NCBI RefSeq assembly: GCF_002443295.1
Contig: NZ_BAOS01000022.1
Coordinates: forward strand, 62,001 to 126,000
Source of the DNA: Candidatus Scalindua japonica
GTDB taxonomy: Bacteria; Planctomycetota; Brocadiia; Brocadiales; Scalinduaceae
Direction of reading: 5' to 3'
Length of the DNA stretch: 64,000 bases
The stretch's first letter is position 1. Each line of letters opens with the position of its first letter. The notes below the pieces were generated by a model that was given only the letters and a program-made list of their open reading frames with translations, was not told where the DNA came from and searched no databases. This document shows positions 43,201 to 51,662 of this stretch, one piece after another. The translations under genes were made by a program, and so were the position numbers.

Positions 43201-43788
43201 TTATGTATTACGGATTTTCTCACAAACAGGGCAAACCATATGTTTGAATTCCGCACCAGAAAGCTCACTAATAAAATCTTCAATTCGTTTCCAATCACCC
43301 TCTTCATCTTGTATTTTTTTACAAGAAGAGCAAATGTGAAGAGGACCAGCCAGTGTCCTGTTCTTAGCCAGCGCATTACTGAGATCTTGAATTCGTTTTC
43401 TTCTTTTTCCTTCGGCTTTGTGTTTATAAAGAGCCAGTTCAATAGCAATTTTCAAGTCTTCGCTTGTAAAAGGTTTGACTATATATCCAAACGGTTCTGT
43501 TACTTTTATTCGCTCCAGAATCTTGTCATCGGCATAAGCTGTTAAATATATAAAGGGGATATCAAAACGTGGATAGATTTGCTTTGCAACTTCAATCCCA
43601 TCCATTTCTCCCTCTAATACAATATCAGTCAACACCAGATCCGGTTTATCCTCCTCCGCCTTTTGAATCGCTTCCTTTCCGGTAGATGCCAGGGCAGAAA
43701 CAGTATATCCCATATCCTGTAATTTATATTGTGTATCCTCGGCGGCAATCCACTCATCTTCCACTATCATAATCTTTGCTTTTGTCAT
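43201..43788 (-). CDS. REC-domain response regulator with Cys-rich C-terminal tail
   Basis: A 195-aa protein. The receiver (about 1-120) has EDEW, phospho-Asp in LVLTDIVLEGEMDG and Lys in IVKPF. A helical linker leads to a tail with ICSSCKKIQDEEGDWKRIE and VCPVCEKI, two CxxC pairs that could bind zinc. Tails of this type follow receivers in many environmental bacteria, function unknown. It lies upstream of the Amt-HK gene on the same strand, so it is a likely phosphorylation partner. The paralogue at 40471, on the other side, has lost the second CxxC. Confidence 0.88.
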   Translation of the reverse strand: MTKAKIMIVEDEWIAAEDTQYKLQDMGYTVSALASTGKEAIQKAEEDKPDLVLTDIVLEGEMDGIEVAKQIYPRFDIPFIYLTAYADDKILERIKVTEPFGYIVKPFTSEDLKIAIELALYKHKAEGKRRKRIQDLSNALAKNRTLAGPLHICSSCKKIQDEEGDWKRIEDFISELSGAEFKHMVCPVCEKIRNT

Positions 43789-43813
43789 TTGCTCCCATCC
43801 TTTAATTGTATTT

Positions 43814-44071
43814 TTATTTCCCCGTTGACTTTAATTTGTCTATTTCCTGTTGTAACTTTTTTAATTCCATCTCCAACATACCTTTATGAGAAAGCTTCTG
43901 GTTAGCAACTTTAATGAACATCCTTCTGGTACCCTCATGTTTTATAGACTTTGCAAGATCATGGTAGAATTCGTATGCTACCTCCTCCCTGGGAATTGCA
44001 ACTATCAAAACTTCTATTACCTTTTCCAACTCTTTAATTCGTTTTCCTGATATTTCTATTTGATTATTCAT
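43814..44071 (-). CDS. Short ferritin-like domain protein
   Basis: An 85-aa all-helical protein resembling one half of a rubrerythrin/ferritin-like bundle. It has EEVAYEFYHDLAKSI with Glu and a Tyr in ferritin-like positions, and SHKGMLEMEL, where a ferritin would have Glu-x-x-His. Full ferritin-like domains have four helices and two such halves, so it may dimerise or be a degenerate derivative. It lies 25 bp upstream of the REC gene on the same strand, with a GGAGAG ribosome binding site. Iron or peroxide chemistry is only a suggestion. Confidence 0.55.
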   Translation of the reverse strand: MNNQIEISGKRIKELEKVIEVLIVAIPREEVAYEFYHDLAKSIKHEGTRRMFIKVANQKLSHKGMLEMELKKLQQEIDKLKSTGK

Positions 44072-44118
44072 GAATCACTCTCCTTGTTTCATGCGCCTAA
44101 GAAGCACTGACAGATTTT

Positions 44119-44616
44119 TCATCGAGGCAGTCCGTAAACTAACTTGCCTCCCATATGCCCAAGATAGACGATAAGTGGTATAGTAGAAATATTTAAAATA
44201 ATGAAAATTATATTGTATATACCGGTATAATTCAGCGTTTCCGGAAAAAACCAGTACCAGATAACACATAATGCCCCTACTACACTTAAAATCAAGCTGA
44301 AGCGTATTTTGTTAATAAAAATATGGGTTTTTGCTCCTCTATATTTATTTTTCCACTCAAGTATTCCGGTAAAATGGGAAATCGGTGTAAAAAAAACAGC
44401 AATGATCATAAGGTAAAAATATGTATTACGGAATGAATTCCGATCGAAAATCAAAGCAAGGAAAAGAAAAATAATTGCCACAGGGTAAAGGGCAGTTGGA
44501 AAATGGACACAAAGCGCATGAAACGGAATCTCGGGTAGTCTGATTTTCAGTTTTGTTTTTTCCGGAAATATTTTTTTCAGAATTTCCACCAGACTTGTTC
44601 TCACGGTCAATTTCAT
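44119..44616 (-). CDS. DUF2231-like membrane protein
   Basis: A 165-aa protein with four TM segments. The first TM starts FHALCVHFPTALYPVAI, matching the HPxxVHFPIAL signature of DUF2231, and the end carries LGHMGGKLVYG, also typical of that family. DUF2231 proteins are thought to bind heme through conserved His residues. It precedes the ferritin-like gene on the same strand. A membrane redox function is inferred. Confidence 0.7.
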   Translation of the reverse strand: MKLTVRTSLVEILKKIFPEKTKLKIRLPEIPFHALCVHFPTALYPVAIIFLFLALIFDRNSFRNTYFYLMIIAVFFTPISHFTGILEWKNKYRGAKTHIFINKIRFSLILSVVGALCVIWYWFFPETLNYTGIYNIIFIILNISTIPLIVYLGHMGGKLVYGLPR

Positions 44617-44681
44617 AAAAAAACCCCGCTTTCATTAATCCTGCCATTTTGTCTGCAATAAGTGGTATATGGAACGTTAAT

Positions 44682-46064
44682 TCAGTCCGATTTATCGTCT
44701 CTGTCTGTTTCTGTAATTGTCTGAATACCAACTATTGGCTGCGATCTATCTGCTATTCGCGTGACCATAAATTTTTTAATTTTTAGAAAATAATCTATTA
44801 TATAATTAGCTTCAAATGGTTCTGGTGGAGAATCTCCTTGCAGGCAGACAACTTGTCCATTACTCAGCCCGGAAATATCTTCTATCTGTAAGGCTAAACC
44901 TTTACAGGAATAATCACAAATTGTCTTTATTATAATAGTTTTCTTACTCTCTTCCCGACATAAGCTCACTGACGGTTGACCCCACTTCCAGGGTTGTCTT
45001 GGGAATTTACGCAGGTCAATTGCATTCGCGAAACTATCCTTCGGTTGGTAAAGCACCCCATGCACATGCTTAAACCACCAGGAATGCAAATCAAATATCT
45101 CTTTAACGATACGACCACGATCCGCATTTCGAGTTTCCGCGTGAAACAGGTCTATATTTGAGGTAGTCCACATTTTCAAAAAATGGTCTTTGAGTATATC
45201 GAAAGTCATTACATCCAACTGTTTCTGGAATTTAAACATCGGCATGTTATCACCGATGCACCTATTTGATACGTTTTGTTTCGGGCTTCTGCCAAAGGTA
45301 TATGGTTGAAAATAAACAGTATTGTCTACTAACGTTAACCAGCAGTTTGGAGTATGTGTATAAAACCTGACATTTGATCCAACATTTGGAAAGATTCGAA
45401 GCCTGTTACACGCGTAGACAAAATCACTGTAAACCCTCTGATGGAAGAATGGATCAGAGGGTTTTATTTTTGTTCTATCAGTATTAACGATCTTTGTCAC
45501 CTCAGAAGCAGTGCTCTCAAGTAATGTTCTAAAGACCGCCGCAGGTTGAAGCGCGTCAAGTAAAAGTATTCTGACATCCAGACCGCATGTTATCTTTTCA
45601 TCAAGGGAAGAAAGCAAATCATCCAATTGAACAATCTCAGAGTGTGCAATGCCAAGTAACCACAATCTTTTCTCGGCATTTTTTACGGCATTATATAGAT
45701 CATCCTTTGTATCCTTACGGGAATAATATATATCGGTAAGTCCACAGATTGAAGCGGTGCCGATGAGTTGATTGGACGAGCATAAAGTATTTTCTATGAG
45801 GGCTCTATTATCGTTGATAAGCTTGTTTGTGGGAGAAAGGGTGTCTGTAAAAATACTTTTCATGTGTCCAAATATTTCCCACCAGAAGAATGCGTACTCT
45901 ATGATATGAATACACATTAAGGCGCTCAGTACAAGGAGCAGATGTTTAATAGTTTCAGGTATGTCATGCCAGTAACGAGGTAACAAAATGTAGAAAGATA
46001 CCGCGATAAGGAAAAGGATGCATACAACTAACATTCGTGCAAATGGTCTTGGCCTTTCACTCAC
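44682..46064 (-). CDS. Membrane protein with PLD-like region and PilZ domain
   Basis: A 460-aa protein with two N-terminal TM segments (about 10-30 and 40-62). The middle (about 115-340) starts DLYNAVKNAEKRLWLLGIAHSE, as in phospholipase-D-like domains, but no HxKxxxxD catalytic motif is seen. The C-terminal ~110 residues contain RKFPR and CDYSCKGLAL, fitting the RxxxR and [DN]xSxxG motifs of a c-di-GMP-binding PilZ domain. The combination suggests a membrane effector controlled by cyclic di-GMP. Its function is unknown. No GGDEF or EAL protein is encoded in the window. Confidence 0.65.
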   Translation of the reverse strand: MSERPRPFARMLVVCILFLIAVSFYILLPRYWHDIPETIKHLLLVLSALMCIHIIEYAFFWWEIFGHMKSIFTDTLSPTNKLINDNRALIENTLCSSNQLIGTASICGLTDIYYSRKDTKDDLYNAVKNAEKRLWLLGIAHSEIVQLDDLLSSLDEKITCGLDVRILLLDALQPAAVFRTLLESTASEVTKIVNTDRTKIKPSDPFFHQRVYSDFVYACNRLRIFPNVGSNVRFYTHTPNCWLTLVDNTVYFQPYTFGRSPKQNVSNRCIGDNMPMFKFQKQLDVMTFDILKDHFLKMWTTSNIDLFHAETRNADRGRIVKEIFDLHSWWFKHVHGVLYQPKDSFANAIDLRKFPRQPWKWGQPSVSLCREESKKTIIIKTICDYSCKGLALQIEDISGLSNGQVVCLQGDSPPEPFEANYIIDYFLKIKKFMVTRIADRSQPIVGIQTITETDRDDKSD

Positions 46065-46164
46065 TGATCGTCACCTCCCTTATGAATAAGGATTTATTTC
46101 TCGATTATATCCCTTTTGTCTTTAAAAAACAGGTTTTATTCCTTTTATTCAAAGCTGGTTTTAA

Positions 46165-47820
46165 TTAATTTCCAGAAAGCATTTCTTTAATGTCTTCTGA
46201 GACTTTACCAATAGGTTTTACATTAAATTTTTCAACCATTACATTTGCCATATCAGGTGTCAAGAACCCGGGTAATGTTGGCCCCCGCCTTATTTTTTTC
46301 ACACCTAAATGAAACAATGCCAATAATATTGCTATTGCCTTCTGCTCATACCATGCAATATCGAAAGAAAGTGGCAATTCATTAATATCAGCCAGATCAA
46401 ACGCTTCCGTAAGCTTCTGGGCAATTATAACCAGAGAGTATGAATCATTACATTGCCCGGCATCAAGTACTCTTGGAATTCCATTAATATCACCTAACTC
46501 CAATTTGTTGTAGCGATACTTTGCACACCCAGAGGTTAAAATAATAGTATCTTTTGGTAGGGATATTGCTACTTTTGTATAGTATTCCCTGGTTCTGTGC
46601 CTTCCGTCACAACCTGACATTACAATAAAATGTTTAATCTTTTCTGTTTTTACTGCTTCAACTATTTTATCTTTCAGCGCTAAAACCTGATGGTGTGCAA
46701 AACCACCAACGATTTCGCCCTGTTCTAATTCAATTGGAGGCTGACATTTTCCGGCAAGTCTAATTATTTCAGAAAAATCTTTCATTCCTCCATCTTTCCT
46801 GCCGGCAATATGTTTTACACCAGGATATCCGGACATACCGGTCGTAAATATTCTATCTCTATATGCATCCTTTACAGGAACAATGCAATTTGTTGTTATT
46901 AAAACAGGCCCATTAAAGGAATCAAATTCTCTGCCCTGCTTCCACCAGGCATTTCCATAATTTCCAACAAGATGTTTATACTTCCGAAAACACGGGTAAT
47001 AATGTGCCGGAAGCATTTCACCATGTGTATAAACATCAATCTCTGTTCCTTCAGTTTGCTTAAGGAGGTCTTCTAAATCCCTATAATCATGTCCTGAGAC
47101 TAAGATACCGGGTTTATTACCGACTCCAATATTTACTCTGGTTATTTCCGGATTGCCAAAACTTTCGCAATTTGCCTTATCCAAAAGTGACATTGTTCTG
47201 ACTGCGCATTCTCCTGTTTTTCCCAGGATTCCCAGCAACTCCTTTATTGATAAGTCTTGGGTGGTTGCGGCTAATCCTTCCATTATAAAGTCATAAATTT
47301 CCCGCTCTTCAAAACCTAAGATTGCCGCATGATCAGCATAAGCGGAAATACCCTTGCATCCATAAATGATAAATGCTTTTAAAGCACGAATGTCTTCATC
47401 TAAATACGATAAAAACCCAACATCTTTTGCTTTTTCATGAAAGTCGCCGGCATTTTCAGAATGCCATAAAGCACAATCTGGAATATTTTGATAAAATTCA
47501 TTTTGAACAGAGACAGATAATAATCGCGCTTTTAAGTTTTTTTTAATATCCAAACCTTCTTTTATTAATGAGATGATTCTTTCATCATCGAAATTAGCAT
47601 TTGTGATTGTCGCGAAAAGAGATTTAGCAATAAACAAACCAATATTATTATCAATACGTTCAAACCTTTTTACTTCAACCCCATAGACACATATTCCCTT
47701 GAGCACAAAAATCAATAAATCTTGAAGATTAGCGGTTATTTCCGATTTACCACATACACCTCTTACCGTACATCCTGAGTTATTAGCGGTTTCTTGACAC
47801 TGAAAACAAAACATGCTCAT
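46165..47820 (-). CDS. hcp: Hybrid-cluster protein (hydroxylamine reductase)
   Basis: A 551-aa prismane/hybrid-cluster protein. The N-terminal iron-sulfur ligands are Cys5, Cys8, Cys17 and Cys23 (CFQCQE, CTVRGVC). C-terminal hybrid-cluster ligands lie in [36 protein letters not shown] and [10 protein letters not shown]. Hcp reduces NO to N2O and can reduce hydroxylamine; both are intermediates of interest in anammox metabolism, so detoxification or N cycling is plausible. Length is normal for the family. An AAGGAG ribosome binding site precedes the start. No HcpR or Hcr gene is adjacent. Confidence 0.96.
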   Translation of the reverse strand: MSMFCFQCQETANNSGCTVRGVCGKSEITANLQDLLIFVLKGICVYGVEVKRFERIDNNIGLFIAKSLFATITNANFDDERIISLIKEGLDIKKNLKARLLSVSVQNEFYQNIPDCALWHSENAGDFHEKAKDVGFLSYLDEDIRALKAFIIYGCKGISAYADHAAILGFEEREIYDFIMEGLAATTQDLSIKELLGILGKTGECAVRTMSLLDKANCESFGNPEITRVNIGVGNKPGILVSGHDYRDLEDLLKQTEGTEIDVYTHGEMLPAHYYPCFRKYKHLVGNYGNAWWKQGREFDSFNGPVLITTNCIVPVKDAYRDRIFTTGMSGYPGVKHIAGRKDGGMKDFSEIIRLAGKCQPPIELEQGEIVGGFAHHQVLALKDKIVEAVKTEKIKHFIVMSGCDGRHRTREYYTKVAISLPKDTIILTSGCAKYRYNKLELGDINGIPRVLDAGQCNDSYSLVIIAQKLTEAFDLADINELPLSFDIAWYEQKAIAILLALFHLGVKKIRRGPTLPGFLTPDMANVMVEKFNVKPIGKVSEDIKEMLSGN

Positions 47821-47943
47821 TACTTTCTCCTTAATCTAAAATGAATTTTAAATTAGCATAACTATAGAGAATATATCACTCTGCAGTTCATTTTTCCCAT
47901 ATCCTGCCATCATGATGATTTGTAATCTCTTTTTAAAATCCAC

Positions 47944-48381
47944 CTAACACTCTTCGTGAATGTATCTCTCTAGTTCCTCATTCTCGAATTTCTGATCTGC
48001 TATTAACTGCTTGACCACATCACCCTGGGACACTACTCCAACCAGTTGTTTTTTTTCCATAACAGGCAAATGCCTGATGCATTTTGCCGTCATCAGTGAC
48101 ATGCAATCCTCAACTGAAGTTTCAGGATCAACGTAAAGCACTTCTTTAGTCATCAGTTCACTAACATTTGTAGTCTTGGAAGCCTTCCCTTTCAGAATTG
48201 CTTTGCGAGCATAATCACGTTCCGAGAAGAGGCCAACAACCTTTTCTTCCTCAATAACCAATAAAGCCCCCAAATTCTTCTCTGACATTAATTGCAATGC
48301 TTTATATGCTGTTTCATATGGAGCAATTGACCAAATCTTCTCTCCTTTGCTCTTCAAAATTTGACTGACTGGATTCTTCAT
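47944..48381 (-). CDS. Tandem CBS-domain protein
   Basis: A 145-aa protein made of two CBS motifs (about 10-65 and 72-130), with LGALLVIEEEKVVGLFSERDYARK and HLPVMEKKQLVGVVSQGDVVK as the two repeats. Such stand-alone pairs bind adenine nucleotides and act as energy sensors. It lies between hcp and a large kinase, 33 bp downstream of the kinase gene on the same strand. Role is unknown beyond nucleotide sensing. Confidence 0.92.
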   Translation of the reverse strand: MKNPVSQILKSKGEKIWSIAPYETAYKALQLMSEKNLGALLVIEEEKVVGLFSERDYARKAILKGKASKTTNVSELMTKEVLYVDPETSVEDCMSLMTAKCIRHLPVMEKKQLVGVVSQGDVVKQLIADQKFENEELERYIHEEC

Positions 48382-48413
48382 TGATATACACTCCTTTCTC
48401 CTTCAATACCGTA

Positions 48414-51182
48414 TTATAATAATGGTAAAGTAAATGAAAAGTTACTTCCCTTTCCCGGCTCACTTGCAACCCATATTTTTCCACCATGATGCTTTACTAT
48501 CTCTTTGCAGATTGGCAGACCAAGGCCCGTTCCTTTCTGTTTTCCTTTAATAGCTGTGTAAGACTGTTTGAATTTATCAAATATCTTCTCATGATCACCT
48601 TCAGGTATACCTTTACCTGTGTCTATTACACTTACCACTATCTCGTTATTCAGCTTCCTTGCCCTGCATGTTATGAATCCCTTTTTTGTAAACTTCAAAG
48701 CATTAGAAATCAGATTAATTATTACCTGTTCGAGCCTGTTCTTGTCGCCCAGAACTTCAGGCAATTCGTCATCGACATCTATTATTAACTCACAGCTGTC
48801 TTGCTCAAAAGAACTATGGGTAAGAGCTTTTGCTCGTTTCATAATCTCAACTACTGAAATGTGTTCCATTTTCCACTCAACTTCTCCACTTTCTATCTTT
48901 TCGATGTCAAGGAGGTCGTTTATAAGATCTGTCAATCTTCTCCCCTCTAATATTATGGTATCCAGGCCACTTTCCACTTTCCTTATTGACCTTGCAACCT
49001 TGCTGTCATCTGTTCTAACATTTGGAAAAACTGAATTTTGAAGTCTATTGTTTATAATCGTTGCATAGCCCAAAACAGCTGCAAGAGGTGTCCTTAATTC
49101 GTGCGAAGCTACGGTTAAAAATTCTGTCTTCCGCTGATCTGCTTCTTGAAGTTTCTTATTTGCCTCTCTTAATGCAAATGTCCTCGACTCTACTTTTTGC
49201 TCCAGCGCCTGACTATATTCCTCTAATTTAATTGACTTCTCTAACAACTGCTGTTTCGCATCCATTTCAAATGTTCTATCCCTGATTATTCCAGTAAAAT
49301 AATATCGTTTGTTTTCAATTTTCTGGAATGATAAAGACAATTCAATTGGGACTTCAATCCCTTCTTTTGTCTTTCCAGAAACTTCTATTGATTTACCAAT
49401 TATTCTGGCTTGACCGGTTTGTAAAAACCGCTTTAATCCTTCCTCATGTTCTTTTTTGTATTTTTCTGGAATAATTAATGTTACTGATTTTCCTATGATC
49501 TCACTCTTTGAGTATCCGAAGATCTTTTCAGCAGAGTGATTCCAGACTCTAACACTGCCATCTTCATCGATACAGACAATAGCATCCTGAGCAGTTTCTA
49601 TCAAATTCTCCGAAAACATCTCCGATCTTTTCATCTTTTCGTCTATTTTTTTTATCTCTGTTATATTTTTCTGTTGTCTAATGGCACCTTGAAATACATT
49701 TTCCTCATTAAGAAGAGGGTATATAAGCAAGAGGATAGTTTCTCCCGTAATTGGATCATCAAATTCTTCATATTCAGGTTTTAAACTTCTAGCACATTTT
49801 ACGAGTGAACATTTATGCAAGGCTGTGTCTGTGCAACGAAAAATCTCGGAGCATTTTTTGTCATATAACTGTTTTTCGTCTATGTTAAACGCATCATAAA
49901 ATGCTTTATTTGCCCTGACAATTTTATAATTCTTATCATGGATTGTAATAATATCAGGAGTCGCATCAAAGGTTATTGTCCATTCTTCACTACTCCTCTT
50001 TATCTTAAATAAAAACAAATCGTCATTCTTAATGGAACGGATGTCATAAGAGCTTGCTTGTCTGTGTTTATGCAACTCTGAATTAATGAGTTCTCCCAGT
50101 TTTTTTAAATCATTCATACTTCTATAACCCATTATTGGACTCTCTAAATCACTTCTTGCAATCCTTCTGGCCACATCTGTAGTTTTCTCTAGAGAGCCCG
50201 TAATTTTATTAGAAATATAGACTGCAACTAACAAAATAACTACAATACCGGTAGATCCAATAATGAGAATAAAGTATTTTAAATACGTGACAGGAGCAAA
50301 TGCTTCTGAGACATTTTTGCTTGCGGCGATAACCCAATCCATTTCTTCCATGTATTTAAAGACACCAAGTACTGAGATACCTTTATAGTCAGGATATATG
50401 CCAGACACGCTTGTTCTATTTTCAAATGCAGTTCGAATTCCCTCATTATCAACAATCTGATTGTACATGGCATCTTCAATGAATCTTGATTCAGTAATCA
50501 TTATTTTATTATTATTTACTATATACACCTCTCCTGTCTCCCCAAATCCATTCAGTTGTTTTTTCTGCCCAGATCCTTCTTTTATTTTACGATGGATAGC
50601 CCTATTGAGACTAAAACCGTTATATCTATTAATGATTAAACCAATAGGATCTTGCCCGCCTTTCCTTAAAAGAGTCCTGCTAACATCAAAGAAAGTATTC
50701 TGTCCATATTCTGAAGAATAATGTATATCAGTTATGCAAGAACCTTTTTTTAATGTCTCTGAGAAGTATGTTTCGCTTGAAATATTTCTGCCTAATATGC
50801 CTGCATCTGTTGAACTGATTATCTTACCATCAAGATCAGCGATAAAAACATCTAGAATGTCAGGATCAAGGGGTTTCTTGCTTGTAACAAGATGATTATT
50901 TAAGGAATTAGTATAATATTCTTTCGTGCTGTCATTCCTTATGATTCCTTCTGCACATTCTCTTATCAATCCGTCAGAGCTAAAGGCAAAAGTAAGGACT
51001 TGTTTTCCTGACAAGAAAATCTTTACGTTTGTACGTATTTCATCAGCAGCTATCTCTAGTTGATCAAAAATGTTTTTTCTTATTTCCCTGCAAGTATATA
51101 GATAGCAGATTACGGTTGTGACCGTTATGATGATAATCGATGGAATTAAGAACCAGAATAATATTTTATTTTTGATAGTCAT
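48414..51182 (-). CDS. Membrane sensor histidine kinase (Cache-HAMP-PAS-PAS-HK)
   Basis: A 922-aa kinase with TM1 (about 8-28), a periplasmic Cache sensor with YKGISVLGVFKYMEEMDW, TM2 (about 300-325), a HAMP-like region, a PAS with several Cys (CSEIFRCTDTALHKCSLVKC), a second PAS (VCIDEDGSVRVWNHSAE), a coiled linker, HisKA with His in VASHELRTPLAA and HATPase (NLISNALKFTKKG, DTGKGIPEGD, GTGLGLPICKE). No response regulator is coupled; the nearest regulator is the receiver-less activator at 51663 upstream. The Cys-rich PAS might bind iron-sulfur or respond to redox, which is inference. Confidence 0.93.
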   Translation of the reverse strand: MTIKNKILFWFLIPSIIIITVTTVICYLYTCREIRKNIFDQLEIAADEIRTNVKIFLSGKQVLTFAFSSDGLIRECAEGIIRNDSTKEYYTNSLNNHLVTSKKPLDPDILDVFIADLDGKIISSTDAGILGRNISSETYFSETLKKGSCITDIHYSSEYGQNTFFDVSRTLLRKGGQDPIGLIINRYNGFSLNRAIHRKIKEGSGQKKQLNGFGETGEVYIVNNNKIMITESRFIEDAMYNQIVDNEGIRTAFENRTSVSGIYPDYKGISVLGVFKYMEEMDWVIAASKNVSEAFAPVTYLKYFILIIGSTGIVVILLVAVYISNKITGSLEKTTDVARRIARSDLESPIMGYRSMNDLKKLGELINSELHKHRQASSYDIRSIKNDDLFLFKIKRSSEEWTITFDATPDIITIHDKNYKIVRANKAFYDAFNIDEKQLYDKKCSEIFRCTDTALHKCSLVKCARSLKPEYEEFDDPITGETILLLIYPLLNEENVFQGAIRQQKNITEIKKIDEKMKRSEMFSENLIETAQDAIVCIDEDGSVRVWNHSAEKIFGYSKSEIIGKSVTLIIPEKYKKEHEEGLKRFLQTGQARIIGKSIEVSGKTKEGIEVPIELSLSFQKIENKRYYFTGIIRDRTFEMDAKQQLLEKSIKLEEYSQALEQKVESRTFALREANKKLQEADQRKTEFLTVASHELRTPLAAVLGYATIINNRLQNSVFPNVRTDDSKVARSIRKVESGLDTIILEGRRLTDLINDLLDIEKIESGEVEWKMEHISVVEIMKRAKALTHSSFEQDSCELIIDVDDELPEVLGDKNRLEQVIINLISNALKFTKKGFITCRARKLNNEIVVSVIDTGKGIPEGDHEKIFDKFKQSYTAIKGKQKGTGLGLPICKEIVKHHGGKIWVASEPGKGSNFSFTLPLL

Positions 51183-51599
51183 TTTTCACCGGCAACTTAC
51201 CGAGAATATTAATTGTGATATTAAATGTTTTTTATCTAATATTTAAATATATACAAAAGACATACCTTGAATTGATATTTCTCTATAGATAAATATAACT
51301 GTCAACAAAATTAATCGTTACAAAATGAAATCTTTTGTTAAACCAGATGTCTCAGTGAGGGAAAAATGAATTTGTTGAATGACATGTAGCAAAAACGTAT
51401 TTTTTAAGTCTTTATATTTGGATGAGTTAAAAGAGTCGTGTTATGTTTTTGACATGTAATTCTACAGGAGGAGAATGAAGTTAATAACATCATAAGATAA
51501 AGCAAAATCCAGCATTAATAAGTACTCAAATAATGTTTAGACACCTTTGCGGCACTTTGCTTATTAATTTAAACAATGAGTCAAGGAGGCCCATAAAAC
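51183..51599. other. AT-rich intergenic region
   Basis: Between the kinase start and the nested hairpin. No ORF with a sensible ribosome binding site was found. No -24/-12 promoter is obvious on either strand. An AGGAGG at 51470-51475 precedes only a very short frame. Confidence 0.4.
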
Positions 51600-51649
51600 T
51601 GTCGCATTCGGCAGTTGTGTCGATAGAGACACATGTGTAATATGCGACA
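51600..51649. repeat. Nested inverted repeat
   Basis: An outer 8-bp stem (TGTCGCAT at 51600-51607, complement at 51642-51649) encloses an inner 6-bp stem (TGTGTC at 51616-51621, GACACA at 51628-51633) with a GATAGA loop. It lies 14 bp past the stop of the sigma-54 activator gene on the minus strand. It could end that transcript, though no T run follows in the minus direction, or bind a regulator. Confidence 0.45.
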
Positions 51650-51662
51650 CAAATTGCGGTGT

